DNA of 64,000 nucleotides from Shinella sp. UYSO24 (lineage in GTDB: Bacteria > Pseudomonadota > Alphaproteobacteria > Rhizobiales > Rhizobiaceae): positions 186,001 to 250,000 of the forward strand of contig CABHNZ010000001.1 of the NCBI GenBank assembly GCA_902167985.1. The letters run 5' to 3'. This document shows, one piece after another, positions 20,260-30,215 of this stretch; within the stretch, counting starts at the first letter, position 1, and each line of letters starts with the position of its first letter. The notes below the pieces were generated by a model that was not told the origin of the DNA, did no database searches, and saw only the letters and a list, made by a program, of their open reading frames with translations. Position numbers and translations under genes: made by a program.

Positions 20260-20529
20260 ATGGGGCAGCGCAAACTTGATGTCACTCTACCGGACGAGAT
20301 GATCGAGGCGATCGAGGGACGCGTCGAGGCGGGAGAATTTTCCTCAGCAGACGAATTGATGCGCACGGCAGTCGATGCCCTGCTGCGTGACGATTTCGAC
20401 GCGGATGCGCAATTGACGGACATCCGGCAGCGTATCAGGCAATCCATCGACGACCCGCGGCCGAGCGTGAGCAGCGCCGAGGTTCGCAAGCATCTGGACG
20501 CGCTCTACGATCAACATCGGGATCAGTGA
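20260..20529 (+). CDS. parD: ParD-type antitoxin
   Basis: An 89-residue ribbon-helix-helix antitoxin. The N-terminal strand and helices (RKLDVTLPDEMIEAIEGRV, then AGEFSSADELMRTAVDALL) are the classical ParD/CopG DNA-binding fold, and the C-terminal part (about residues 48-89) is the extended toxin-wrapping tail. The toxin gene follows after three bases. It neutralises ParE and should repress the operon. Confidence 0.9.
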   Translation: MGQRKLDVTLPDEMIEAIEGRVEAGEFSSADELMRTAVDALLRDDFDADAQLTDIRQRIRQSIDDPRPSVSSAEVRKHLDALYDQHRDQ

Positions 20530-20532
20530 TCC

Positions 20533-20847
20533 ATGAGGCGGCTGCCGGTCACGTTCAGACCGAATGCCATTGCCGATATCGATGCGATTTTCCTGTATGT
20601 GCTCAGCGTCAGCCGGGATGTTGCGACGTCGGCCGGATTTGTCGATCGGATCTACGCACGCTGCCAGGCGATCGGCACCATCCCGTTCGGCGGCATCGCC
20701 CGGCATGACCTCGGAGACGGGATAAGGCTCGTGCCCTTCGAAAAGAGCGCCGTCATTCTTTATCGCGTCCTCGACGACGCCGTGGACATCACGAATGTCT
20801 TCTATCGAGGGCGCGATTATGACGCACTCTTGCGAAACAAGACGTGA
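20533..20847 (+). CDS. parE: ParE-type toxin
   Basis: A 104-residue toxin of the ParE/RelE superfamily, starting [21 protein letters not shown], with the central [19 protein letters not shown] and the terminal strand [17 protein letters not shown]. ParE toxins inhibit DNA gyrase. It is coupled to parD with a 3-base gap and lies directly upstream of pyrB, whose start is 73 bases beyond, so the pair seems inserted between the AidB-like gene and the pyrimidine genes. Confidence 0.88.
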   Translation: MRRLPVTFRPNAIADIDAIFLYVLSVSRDVATSAGFVDRIYARCQAIGTIPFGGIARHDLGDGIRLVPFEKSAVILYRVLDDAVDITNVFYRGRDYDALLRNKT

Positions 20848-20920
20848 TAACTGCACCCGCCGCTTGCAGCCTCGCCCCCCAGACCGTATAGACCGCCGAA
20901 CGCAAGCGGAGACACCACTT

Positions 20921-21862
20921 ATGGTCTTCTTCCCCCATCGCCATCTGATTGGCATCAAGGGCCTTACCGAACAGGACATCACCTTTCTTCTCGACAAGGC
21001 CGATGAGGCCGTGAAGATTTCCCGCCAGCGGGAAAAGAAGACGTCCACCCTTCGGGGCCTCACCCAGATCAACCTCTTCTTCGAAGCATCGACCAGGACG
21101 CAATCCTCGTTCGAGCTTGCCGGCAAACGGCTTGGCGCCGACGTGATGAACATGTCGGTCGGCAATTCGTCGGTGAAGAAAGGCGAAACGCTGATCGACA
21201 CGGCGATGACGCTGAATGCCATGCGCCCCGACGTGCTGGTGCTGCGCCACTCTTCCGCCGGTGCCGCAGCACTTCTCGCGCAGAAGGTCGCCTGCTCGGT
21301 GGTCAATGCCGGCGACGGCCAGCATGAGCATCCGACACAGGCGCTGCTCGATGCGCTCACCATCCGCCGCGCCAAGGGCAAGCTGTCGCGCATCATCGTC
21401 GCCATCTGCGGCGACGTGCTGCATTCGCGTGTCGCGCGCTCCAACATCCTGCTTCTGAACGCCATGGGCGCACGGGTGCGGGTGGTTGCGCCTGCAACGC
21501 TTCTCCCCTCCGGTATTCGCGACATGGGCGTGGAAGTCTTCCATTCGATGGAAGAGGGTCTGAAAGATGCCGACGTGGTGATGATGCTGCGCCTGCAGCG
21601 CGAGCGCATGGCCGGCGCCTTCGTGCCGTCGGTCAGGGAATATTTCCACTTCTACGGCCTCGACGCGGAAAAGCTCAAAGCCGCCAAGGAAGACGCGCTC
21701 GTCATGCACCCCGGCCCGATGAACCGCGGCGTCGAAATCGCCTCGGAAGTCGCCGACGGTCCGCAGAGCGTCATCGAACAACAGGTCGAAATGGGCGTTG
21801 CCGTGCGCATGGCCGTGATGGAGACGCTTCTCGTCTCGCAGAACAACGGAGAACGCGCATGA
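20921..21862 (+). CDS. pyrB: Aspartate carbamoyltransferase catalytic subunit
   Basis: PyrB joins carbamoyl phosphate and aspartate, the first committed step of pyrimidine synthesis. This copy is intact, 313 residues. The carbamoyl-phosphate loop [12 protein letters not shown] is near residue 50, [15 protein letters not shown] near 130 and [10 protein letters not shown] near 265. No pyrI is present. It overlaps pyrC by four bases (ATGA), implying tight coupling; in bacteria with this arrangement the two proteins form one complex. Confidence 0.96.
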   Translation: MVFFPHRHLIGIKGLTEQDITFLLDKADEAVKISRQREKKTSTLRGLTQINLFFEASTRTQSSFELAGKRLGADVMNMSVGNSSVKKGETLIDTAMTLNAMRPDVLVLRHSSAGAAALLAQKVACSVVNAGDGQHEHPTQALLDALTIRRAKGKLSRIIVAICGDVLHSRVARSNILLLNAMGARVRVVAPATLLPSGIRDMGVEVFHSMEEGLKDADVVMMLRLQRERMAGAFVPSVREYFHFYGLDAEKLKAAKEDALVMHPGPMNRGVEIASEVADGPQSVIEQQVEMGVAVRMAVMETLLVSQNNGERA

Positions 21863-23153
21863 CTGTCGCAGCAACCGTTCTGAAGAACCTCCGCATCATC
21901 GACTCGTCGCGCCGTCTCGACGAGACCGGCACGATCATTATCGGCGAAGACGGCCGCATTCTTGCAGCCGGCGCCGATGCGCAGAACCAGGGCGCGCCCG
22001 AGGGTGCGATCGTGCGCGACTGCAACGGCCTCGTTGCGACGCCCGGCCTCGTCGATGCCCGCGCCTATGTGGGCGAACCGGGTGCCGAACATACCGAGAC
22101 GATCGAATCGGCTGGTCGTGCGGCGGCTGCCGGCGGCATTACCTCCTTCATCATGATGCCCGACACCGATCCGGTGCTCGACGACATCGCGCTGATCGAG
22201 TTCGTCAAGAAGACTGCGCGTGACAAGGCCGCCGTCAACATCCATCCGGCAGCGGCGTTGACGCGCGGGCTGGAAGGCAAAGAGATGACCGAGATCGGGC
22301 TTCTGCAGGAAGCCGGCGCGGTTGCCTTCACCAATGGCCGGCACGGGCTTTCCGATACGCTTCTCCTGCGCCGCGCGATGACCTATGCGCGCGAGTTCAA
22401 TGCGGTCATCTCGCTGGAACTGCGCGAAAAATATCTCGGCAACGGAGTGATGAACGAAGGCCTGTTTGCCTCCTGGCTCGGTCTTTCGGGCGTGCCGAAG
22501 GAAGCCGAACTCATTCCGCTGGAGCGGGATCTGCGGATCGCCGGGCTTACCAAGGGTCGTTATCACGCGGCGAAGATTTCCGTCGCCGAATCGGCCGATG
22601 CGATGCGGGTTGCCCGTTCGCGCGGTGCGGACGTGACCTGCGGCGTGTCGATCAATCACCTGTCGCTCAATGAGAACGACATCGGCGAATACCGCACCTT
22701 CTTCAAGCTTTCGCCACCGCTGCGCTCGGAGGAAGACCGGATCTCGATGGCCGATGCCGTTGCCGACGGCACGATCGATATCATCGTCTCCTCGCATGAT
22801 CCGCAGGATGTCGATACCAAGCGCCTGCCCTTTGCCGATGCCGCCGATGGCGCGATCGGCTTCGAGACGATGCTGTCGGCAGCGCTTCGCCTGCATCACG
22901 ATGGCCGCGTGCCGCTGATGCGGCTGATCGATGCCATGTCGACCCGCCCAGCGCAGATTTTGGCCTCGATGCGGGCACGCTCAAGGTTGGCGCCAAGGCC
23001 GATATCACGCTGATCGATCTCGATTATCCGTGGATCGTGTCGAAGGACGCGCTTCTGTCGCGCTCGAAGAACACGCCGTTCGAGGACGCGCGTTTCTCCG
23101 GCCGGGCCGTCGCCACCTATGTGGCCGGCAAATGCGTCTACAAGCTGGACTGA
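21859..23153 (+). CDS. pyrC: Dihydroorotase-like protein, probably catalytically inactive (PyrC'; frame break near 22962)
   Basis: A type I dihydroorotase homologue of 431 residues after restoring one G in GGG at 22962-22963. The fold is recognisable ([57 protein letters not shown]), but the metal ligands are gone: the family HxH is R-A-Y at residues 68-70, and the later histidine and aspartate motifs read TNGR, LELREK, AAKIS and SSHDPQ. In Pseudomonas a similarly degenerate PyrC' is needed to assemble PyrB but has no activity. The same role is inferred here; the active dihydroorotase should be encoded elsewhere. Confidence 0.9.
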
Positions 23154-23186
23154 CCAGGCGGCGAACGGGGTTTCGGGGGATCGACC

Positions 23187-23804
23187 ATGACTGACATTTT
23201 CACCTGGCAGATCACCCTGCCGCTCGCGCTTGCGGCACTCGTCTGCGGCTATCTGCTCGGCTCGATCCCGTTCGGCCTCATCCTCACCCGGGCGGCAGGG
23301 CTTGGCGATATTCGTTCCATCGGTTCGGGCAATATCGGCGCCACCAATGTGCTGCGCACCGGCAACAAGAAGATTGCCGCCGCAACACTGCTCCTCGACG
23401 CCTTGAAGGCGACGGTGGCGGCGCTGATCGGCTGGTATGCGTTCGGGCCGGAGGGCGGACTGCTTGCGGGCTTTGCGGCTTTCATCGGCCATCTCTTTCC
23501 TGTCTGGCTCGGTTTCAAGGGCGGCAAGGGCGTTGCCACCTATATCGGCACGCTTCTCGGCGTCGCCCCCTGGATGGTGCTTGTCTTTGCAGCCGTCTGG
23601 CTCGGCTGCGCCAAGATCACCCGCTATTCGTCGCTTTCGGCGCTGGTTGCGACCGTAATCGTGCCGATCGTGCTCTTTGCCCTCGGCCAGCCGAAGATCG
23701 GTCTCGTCATGGCAATCATGACGGTGATTTCGTGGTTGAAGCACCACGAGAATATCCGCCGGCTTCTCGCCGGTACGGAAAGCAAGATCGGCCAGAAGGG
23801 CTGA
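23187..23804 (+). CDS. plsY: Acyl-phosphate:glycerol-3-phosphate acyltransferase
   Basis: PlsY makes lysophosphatidic acid from acyl-phosphate and glycerol 3-phosphate, the first acylation of phospholipid synthesis, in the inner membrane. It is intact, with 205 residues and five hydrophobic segments. The three active-site loops are seen: [13 protein letters not shown] with [12 protein letters not shown], the glycine-rich [17 protein letters not shown], and the C-terminal [14 protein letters not shown]. It follows pyrC by 33 bases, probably in the same transcript. Confidence 0.96.
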   Translation: MTDIFTWQITLPLALAALVCGYLLGSIPFGLILTRAAGLGDIRSIGSGNIGATNVLRTGNKKIAAATLLLDALKATVAALIGWYAFGPEGGLLAGFAAFIGHLFPVWLGFKGGKGVATYIGTLLGVAPWMVLVFAAVWLGCAKITRYSSLSALVATVIVPIVLFALGQPKIGLVMAIMTVISWLKHHENIRRLLAGTESKIGQKG

Positions 23805-24029
23805 AAGCAGAGGTGCGCCGCGCGACGCCCAGGGGCATTACTCGGGGGCACCGCTCAGGCGTAACACCGGCCGGGCCACCTGCCCGGCGCCTTTCCTTCG
23901 ACATCGCAGTTTCGTCCAAGAATGCTTCACCAAAAGGTGAAAGCCTTGCCCGCACTCGGCCGTTCGCAGGCGGTCGGCATTCGGCTAACTAGCAAGATAT
24001 TCGTTTGGATATCACGAAGGAATTGCAAC
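23805..24029. promoter_or_regulatory. Intergenic region with an inverted repeat before the ABC importer genes
   Basis: This gap of 225 bases has no gene. Just before the start of the binding-protein gene is GATAT-N8-ATATC (about 23994-24011), a short inverted repeat rich in TA. Molybdate regulators of the ModE type bind TA-rich inverted repeats, so it is a candidate operator, but the match is loose. Confidence 0.3.
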
Positions 24030-24979
24030 ATGTCTTTCAACCGGTTCGGATCGGCCAGGGCCTTTGGCCTCGGCTCCGCATTTTTGCTCGCCGGCCTCAT
24101 GGCGGCAACGGCGGCGGATGCCGCTACTCTCAATGTCACCTATGCGGGCTCGATGGGCGTCGTCATGGACAAGGCGCTCGGCCCGGCCTTCGCCAAGGCT
24201 AATGATGTCACCTATCAGGGACAGGGTCGTGGCGCCTATGCGATGGCGCATCTCATCATGACCAAGCAGGTGCCTGCCGACGTCTTCGTGTCGATCACAC
24301 CCGGCCCGATGGACCTGTTGCAGAAGGCCGGCCTCGTCGAGACCGCCGTGCCGGTTGCATCGACGAGCATGGTCATTGCCTATAATCCGAAGGGCAAGTT
24401 CGGCGATGCCTTCAAGGCGGCCGCGGCCGGCACTGCCGGCGCCGAACCCTGGTGGAAGATCCTCGAAACGCCCGGACTGAAATTCGGCCGCACCGATCCG
24501 ATCGCGACCCGCAGGGCCAGAACATCATCTTCACCATGCTTCTGGCGGAAAAGTTCTACAAGGCGCCGAAGCTCGAAGAGACCGCACTCGGCGACGTGAT
24601 GAACCATGACCAGGTGTTCATGGAGGGCAATATGCTGGCACGGCTCGAAGCGGGCCAGATCGATGCGTCCTCGGGATACAAGAGCGCCGTGATTTCGGCT
24701 CACCTGCCCTTCGTCGAACTGCCGGACGAGATCAACCTCAGCAACCCGACCAAATCCGCCGAATGGTATGACACGGTGAGCTTCAAGGCGACCGGCGCTG
24801 ATGGCAAGGAACAGACGCTGACACCGCAGCCGCTGGTCTTCTACGCTGCCGTCCTCAAAAATGCGCCCGATCCGGAAGCGGCGAAGAAATTCGTCGCTTT
24901 CCTGCAAAGCGCCGATGGCCAGAAGCTGTTTACCGACAACGGTTACGACAAGCCCAAGGGCAATGACCTCTATCACTGA
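24030..24979 (+). CDS. ABC transporter substrate-binding protein, ModA/WtpA-like (frame break near 24505)
   Basis: A secreted binding protein of 316 residues after repair. A signal peptide ends near AATAADAA; the mature part begins TLNVTYAGSMGVVMDKALG, a start shared with oxyanion (molybdate/tungstate) binding proteins. Other conserved stretches are KQVPADVFVSITPGPMDLL, FGRTDPIADPQGQN and DASSGYKSAVISAHLPFVEL. One C is missing near 24505 (GCCGAC read as GCGAC). The gene overlaps the permease gene by 17 bases. Molybdate or tungstate is the best guess for the ligand. Confidence 0.82.
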
Positions 24980-25823
24980 TCCCGCCACTGCCAGCCGAGG
25001 CCGCTCCGGCAGTCCGGCATTCGAGACGGATCGACCGGTGCGGCCTGCCGCGCCGGTTGGCACTCGCGGCCTGTCCCTGCCGGCGCTGCCGCTCTTCGTC
25101 ATACCGGCCTGCATTCTCTGTATCCTACCCTTCGCCGCCCTTCTCTGGCAGACCGGTTCCGAGGGGTTTCATCTCGCTTATGGTGATGGCGATGCCGTGC
25201 AGGTATCGCTTGGTCTCGGATTGCTGGCGATCGTCATCATCTTCCTGATCGGGACGCCGGTCGCCTTGTGGCTGGCGCGCACCCGTTCGCGCATCAAGCC
25301 GCTGATCGAGATGATCGTGCTTGCCGTGCTGCTGACCCCGCCGCTTGCGATGGGCATCCTGCTTCTGTCCGTCTATGGACCCTATGCCAGTGTCGGCGAA
25401 TTGCTCGGCCGGATCGGTATCGTCTTCAACAACAATGCCGGCGCCTTCGTTCTGGCCCAGGTCTATGGCGGCATCGCCTATTTCATCATGGCAGCGACGG
25501 CTGCCTTCGAAAGCGTGCCGACGGATGCGGAAGAGGCCGCGACCGTGCTCGGCGCAACCGGCATGCAGACATTTCTGCGTATCACCATGCCGCTTGCGGC
25601 GCGTGGCCTGCTGGCCGGTCTCATCCTTGCCTGGGTGCGGGTCATCGGTGAATTCGGCGTGGTAACGATCTTTGCCTATTTTCCGCAGGGCATTCCGGTG
25701 AAGCTCTATGTCAATCTACAGAATGACGGCGTCGATCAGGTCTATGCGCTTCTGTGGCTGATGCTTGCCGTGACCCTGCCGCTGCCGTTGGCGGGCCTGT
25801 TTTTCCTGCGCGGCCGAAGCTGA
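24963..25823 (+). CDS. ABC transporter permease, ModB/CysW-like
   Basis: A 286-residue inner-membrane protein with six hydrophobic segments and the cytoplasmic EAA loop EAATVLGATGMQTFLRITMPLA near residue 200, which docks the ATPase. The layout is that of molybdate/sulfate/tungstate importer permeases. Its start lies inside the binding-protein gene. No ATP-binding subunit follows: the next gene is dprA. The ATPase must come from elsewhere, or the system borrows another importer's ATPase. Confidence 0.85.
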   Translation: MTSITDPATASRGRSGSPAFETDRPVRPAAPVGTRGLSLPALPLFVIPACILCILPFAALLWQTGSEGFHLAYGDGDAVQVSLGLGLLAIVIIFLIGTPVALWLARTRSRIKPLIEMIVLAVLLTPPLAMGILLLSVYGPYASVGELLGRIGIVFNNNAGAFVLAQVYGGIAYFIMAATAAFESVPTDAEEAATVLGATGMQTFLRITMPLAARGLLAGLILAWVRVIGEFGVVTIFAYFPQGIPVKLYVNLQNDGVDQVYALLWLMLAVTLPLPLAGLFFLRGRS

Positions 25824-25830
25824 TGACCGG

Positions 25831-25860
25831 TTGCTGCAATACGCATATTTACGATATAAT
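25831..25860 (+). promoter_or_regulatory. Probable sigma-70 promoter of dprA with overlapping inverted repeat
   Basis: TTGCTG (25831-25836) and a perfect TATAAT (25855-25860) are separated by 18 bases, 67 bases before the chosen dprA start. An imperfect inverted repeat CGATATAA-N8-TTATACG (25852-25874) overlaps the -10 element and might bind a regulator. Confidence 0.5.
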
Positions 25861-25926
25861 GTCATTTTTATACGAACTGACGTTACGGCAACCACGCCAA
25901 AATCCCCTTTCGACAGGACCGTCTTC

Positions 25927-27101
25927 ATGGCGACCGACAGTGCAGGTCGTTCCACCCCACGCGCCACCCCACGCGCTTCAGGGATCGTCCTCAGCGATCG
26001 GCAGCGGATCGCGTGGCTGCGGCTGATCCGGTCAGACAATGTCGGCCCGGCGACGTTCCGTGATCTCATCAACCATTGCGGCACAGCCGAAAACGCGCTT
26101 GCGGCGCTGCCGGAGCTTTCCGCCCGCGGCGGTGCCCGCCGTGCCATGCGGATCACCTCCGTTGAGGAGGCGGAACGCGAAATGGCGCTGGTGCAGAAAT
26201 CAGGAGCGCGGCTTGTCGGCATAGGCGAGCCCGACTACCCGCCGGCGCTGCGTCAGATCGATGGCGCGCCGCCGCTTCTGACTATCAAGGGCGACAGCGA
26301 AACGGCTGTTCGCCCTTCGACCGGCATTGTCGGCGCCGCAATGCCTCGATCATCGGCGCCAAGCTGGCCGCCATGATCGCTCGGGATTGCGGGCGTGCCG
26401 GCTATACGATCACGTCAGGGCTGGCGCGCGGTATCGACACCGCCGCCCATCGGGCGAGCCTGGAGACCGGAACGATCGCCGTCCTTGCCGGTGGTCTCGA
26501 CAGGCCCTACCCGCCCGAAAATATCCCGTTGCTTGAGGCGATCGTGGATCGTGGCGGTGTCGCCGTCAGCGAAATGCCGTTCGGCTGGGAGCCGCGTGCC
26601 CGCGACTTTCCCCGCCGCAACCGGCTCATTGCCGGCATCGCACTCGGCACCGTCGTCATCGAGGCGGCAGAACGGTCCGGCTCGCTGATCACCGCAAGGC
26701 TTGCCGCAGAATTCGGACGGCTTGTCTTTGCCGTACCGGGTTCGCCGCTCGATCCGCGCAGCCATGGCACCAACGGCCTCCTCAAACAGGGCGCGATCGT
26801 CACAACCTCGGCCAGCGATGTACTGGAGGCGCTTTCGCCATTGACGCAGTTCGATCTGTTTTCCACGCAGGTTCTTGCACGGGAGCCGGAAAAACAGCCC
26901 TCCACCCTGCTCTCCCCCGACGAAGACGATCGAGCTGCCATCGTCTCGGCGCTGGGCCCGACCCCGGTGGAGATCGATGACGTGATCCGCCATACCGGGA
27001 TTGGCGCTGCGGCGGTTTACCTCATCCTGCTCGAACTCGATCTTGCGGGCCGACTTCTACGGCATTCAGGCGGGCGGGTGTCTCTATCTCTGGATATATG
27101 A
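25927..27101 (+). CDS. dprA: DNA-processing protein DprA (frame break near 26336)
   Basis: DprA binds incoming single-stranded DNA and loads RecA during transformation; in bacteria not known to be competent its role is less clear. The protein has an N-terminal SAM-like helical region (residues about 15-75), a Rossmann-fold core with [54 protein letters not shown] and [14 protein letters not shown], and a C-terminal winged-helix domain. Loss of one C from CCC near 26336 explains the break at [11 protein letters not shown]. Corrected length is 391 residues. Confidence 0.93.
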
Positions 27102-27287
27102 CCGCGGCCGACGACCGGCCTGAATATCGCCCGCCTCCACATAGGCCATCTCGATCAGGTAGCAGAGCATGTCAGCACCTTCACCAAGCGCAACCTGCCG
27201 TAACTCCCCCAGCATCTGGCGGATATAGGCGATCTTCTGGCGGGTGAGGTCTTCGGGCTGGATGCCAGCTTCACTCGGGCGGCTCAT
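27084..27287 (-). CDS. Small hypothetical protein, 67 residues
   Basis: A short open frame on the minus strand whose end overlaps the 3' end of dprA by 18 bases. The product is a mostly helical soluble protein ([20 protein letters not shown], then [17 protein letters not shown]). It resembles small conserved proteins seen between dprA and topA in Rhizobiaceae, but no function is known. Coding character is fair. Confidence 0.6.
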   Translation of the reverse strand: MSRPSEAGIQPEDLTRQKIAYIRQMLGELRQVALGEGADMLCYLIEMAYVEAGDIQAGRRPRSYIQR

Positions 27288-27537
27288 CGTAACGTCCTAT
27301 CCAAAAAAAGAATGATATCCAGTCCATTTAAATGCGGCTTCCGCTATGGCGGTGAAGATATAATACTTATTCAGAATTGCAATATGGGGTTAAATATCCT
27401 TTTGGTTGCATTCAATTGCATACCAGAAATTGACCATCGCCTCTTGACCGGAAGACAAACGCCCTCCATGTCGGGAGGTCAGAATTCCGCCTGGACACGA
27501 TCTGTTCCGGCCTTCAGCTCTATTACAGAGAAACAAG
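27288..27537. promoter_or_regulatory. AT-rich intergenic region before topA
   Basis: This gap of 250 bases is much more AT-rich than its neighbours between 27300 and 27430. It holds a TATAAT at 27359-27364 with a poor -35 element on the plus strand. It probably contains the promoters of topA and of the divergent small gene. Confidence 0.4.
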
Positions 27538-30215
27538 ATGAATGTAGTCGTTGTAGAATCTCCCGCCAAAGCCAAGACGATCAACAAGTATCTGGGCTCG
27601 GGCTACAAGGTTCTCGCCTCCTTCGGCCATGTGCGCGACCTGCCTGCAAAGGACGGTTCGGTGCTTCCCGACCAGGATTTCGAAATGTCCTGGGAGGTCG
27701 ACAGCGCGTCGCAAAAGCGCATGAAGGACATTGCCGATGCCGTGAAGGGCTCCGACGGCCTGTTTCTCGCGACCGACCCTGATCGCGAGGGTGAAGCGAT
27801 TTCGTGGCATGTGCTCGACCTTCTGAAGAAGAAGCGCGTGCTGGGCGACAAGCCGGTCAAGCGCGTCGTGTTCAACGCCATCACCAAGAAGGCCGTGCTC
27901 GATGCGATGGCCAATCCGCGCGATATCGACGTGCCGCTGGTGGATGCCTATCTGGCCCGCCGTGCACTCGACTATCTCGTCGGCTTCAACCTTTCGCCGG
28001 TGCTCTGGCGCAAGCTGCCGGGCGCCCGTTCGGCCGGCGCGTGCAGTCGGTGGCGCTGCGCCTCGTCTGCGACCGTGAAAACGAGATCGAGCGCTTCATC
28101 TCGGAAGAATACTGGAACATCTCGGCCCTGCTGCGCACACCGCGTGGCGACGAGTTCGAGGCAAAGCTCGTCCATGCGGATGGCAAGCGCCTGCAGGGCA
28201 AGTCGATCAAGAACGGCGAGGATGCCAACCGGCTGAAGACGCTTCTCGACGGCGCCGCCTATACGGTCGAAAGCGTCGAGGCAAAGCCGGTCAAGCGCAA
28301 TCCCGGCCCGCCCTTCACCACGTCGACGCTGCAGCAGGCCGCATCGTCGAATATCGGCTTCAATGCGTCGCGCACCATGCAGGTGGCGCAGAAGCTTTAT
28401 GAAGGCGTCGATATCGGCGGCGAGACTGTCGGTCTCATTACCTATATGCGTACCGACGGCGTGCAGATGGCGCCGGAAGCTATCGATGCGGCGCGGCGTG
28501 CCATCGTCGACCAGTTCGGCGATCGCTACCTGCCGGAAAAGCCGCGCTTCTACTCCACCAAGGCCAAGAACGCCCAGGAAGCGCACGAAGCGATCCGCCC
28601 GACCGACTTCAACCGTACGCCTGACAAGGTTCGTCGTTATCTCGACGCCGATCAGGCGCGCCTTTACGAACTGATCTGGAAGCGCGGTATCGCGAGCCAG
28701 ATGGCCTCCGCCGAAATGGAGCGCACGACCGTCGAGATCCTGGCCGCCAACGGCTCGGACAAGGCAGGCCTGCGCGCCGTCGGCTCCGTCGTCCGCTTCG
28801 ACGGCTTCCTCGGCGCCTATGTGGATCGCCGTGACGAGGACGACAAGTCAGAGGATGACGACGAGGACGGCCGGCTGCCGGAGATCAATGCCCGCGAGAA
28901 GCTGGGCAAGGAAAAGATCAATGCCAGCCAGCACTTCACCGAGCCGCCACCGCGCTATTCGGAAGCCTCGCTGATCAAGAAGATGGAAGAGCTCGGCATC
29001 GGCCGTCCTTCCACCTATGCCGCGACGCTGAAGACGCTGTCGGACCGCGAATATGTGATCACCGAGAAGCGCAAGCTGATCCCGCATTCCAAGGGACGGC
29101 TGGTGACGGCCTTCCTCGAAAACTTCTTCACCAAATATGTGGAATACGACTTCACGGCCGCGCTTGAGGAAAAGCTCGACCGGATTTCTGCGGGCGAACT
29201 GGACTGGAAGCAGGTTCTGCGCGAGTTCTGGCAGGATTTCTTCGGCCAGATCGAAGACACCAAGGAACTGCGCGTCACCAATGTGCTGGATGCGCTCAAC
29301 GAGGCGCTGGCGCCGCTCGTCTTCCCCAAGCGCGAAGACGGCTCGGATCCGCGTATCTGCCAGGTCTGCGGCACCGGCAACCTGTCGCTTAAGCTCGGCA
29401 AGTATGGCGCCTTCGTCGGCTGCTCGAACTATCCGGAATGCAATTTCACGCGCCAGCTTTCTTCAGAAGGCGGCGCGGACGCCGATGCGTCGGGCCTCAA
29501 CGAGCCGAAGGAACTTGGCGCCGACCCGATGACGGGCGAGCAGATCACCCTCCGCTCGGGCCGTTTCGGACCCTATATCCAGCGCGGTGACGGCAAGGAG
29601 GCGAAGCGCTCCTCGCTGCCGAAGGGCTGGAAGCCGGAAGACATCGATCACGAGAAGGCGCTGGCGCTGATCAACCTGCCGCGCGATATCGGCAAGCATC
29701 CAGAATCGGGCAAGATGATCTCGGCCGGGCTTGGCCGCTACGGGCCCTTCCTCCTGCATGATGGCGGCTATGCCAATCTGGAAAGCATCGAGGACGTGTT
29801 CTCCGTCGGCCTCAACCGTGCCGTGACCGTGCTTGCCGAAAAGGCTGCGAAGGGTCCGGGCGGGCGGACGCGTGGCACGCCGGCAGCGCTGAAGGAACTC
29901 GGCGATCATCCGGATGGCGGCTCGATCACCGTCCGCGACGGCCGCTACGGCCCCTATGTCAACTGGGGCAAGGTCAATGCTACCCTGCCGAAGGGCATGG
30001 ATCCGCAGTCCGTGACGATGGAACAGGCGATGGCACTGATCATCGAAAAGGGCGGCAAGGCATCCTCGTCCAAGTCCAAGGCGAAGCCCAAGAAGGCGGC
30101 TGCGACCAAGGCAGACGGCGAGACCAAGACGAAAAAGGCGCCTGCCAAGAAGGCCGCCACCAAGACAGCAACGGCCAAGAAGGCCGCACCGAAGGCAAAG
30201 AAGACGGATACGTGA
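27538..30215 (+). CDS. topA: DNA topoisomerase I (frame break near 28037)
   Basis: TopA relaxes negative supercoils. The Toprim domain starts MNVVVVESPAKAKTINKYL and has the acidic triad in FLATDPDREGEAISWH (about residue 79). The catalytic tyrosine is in LITYMRTDGVQ near residue 301. A C4 zinc finger (CQVCGTGNLSLKLG to CSNYPEC, about 605-630) is followed by three topo-C repeats with GRYGPY and a Lys/Ala tail of about 50 residues that should bind DNA. One C is missing near 28037 (AGRVQSVALRL). Corrected length is 892 residues. It overlaps rnr by four bases. Confidence 0.95.
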
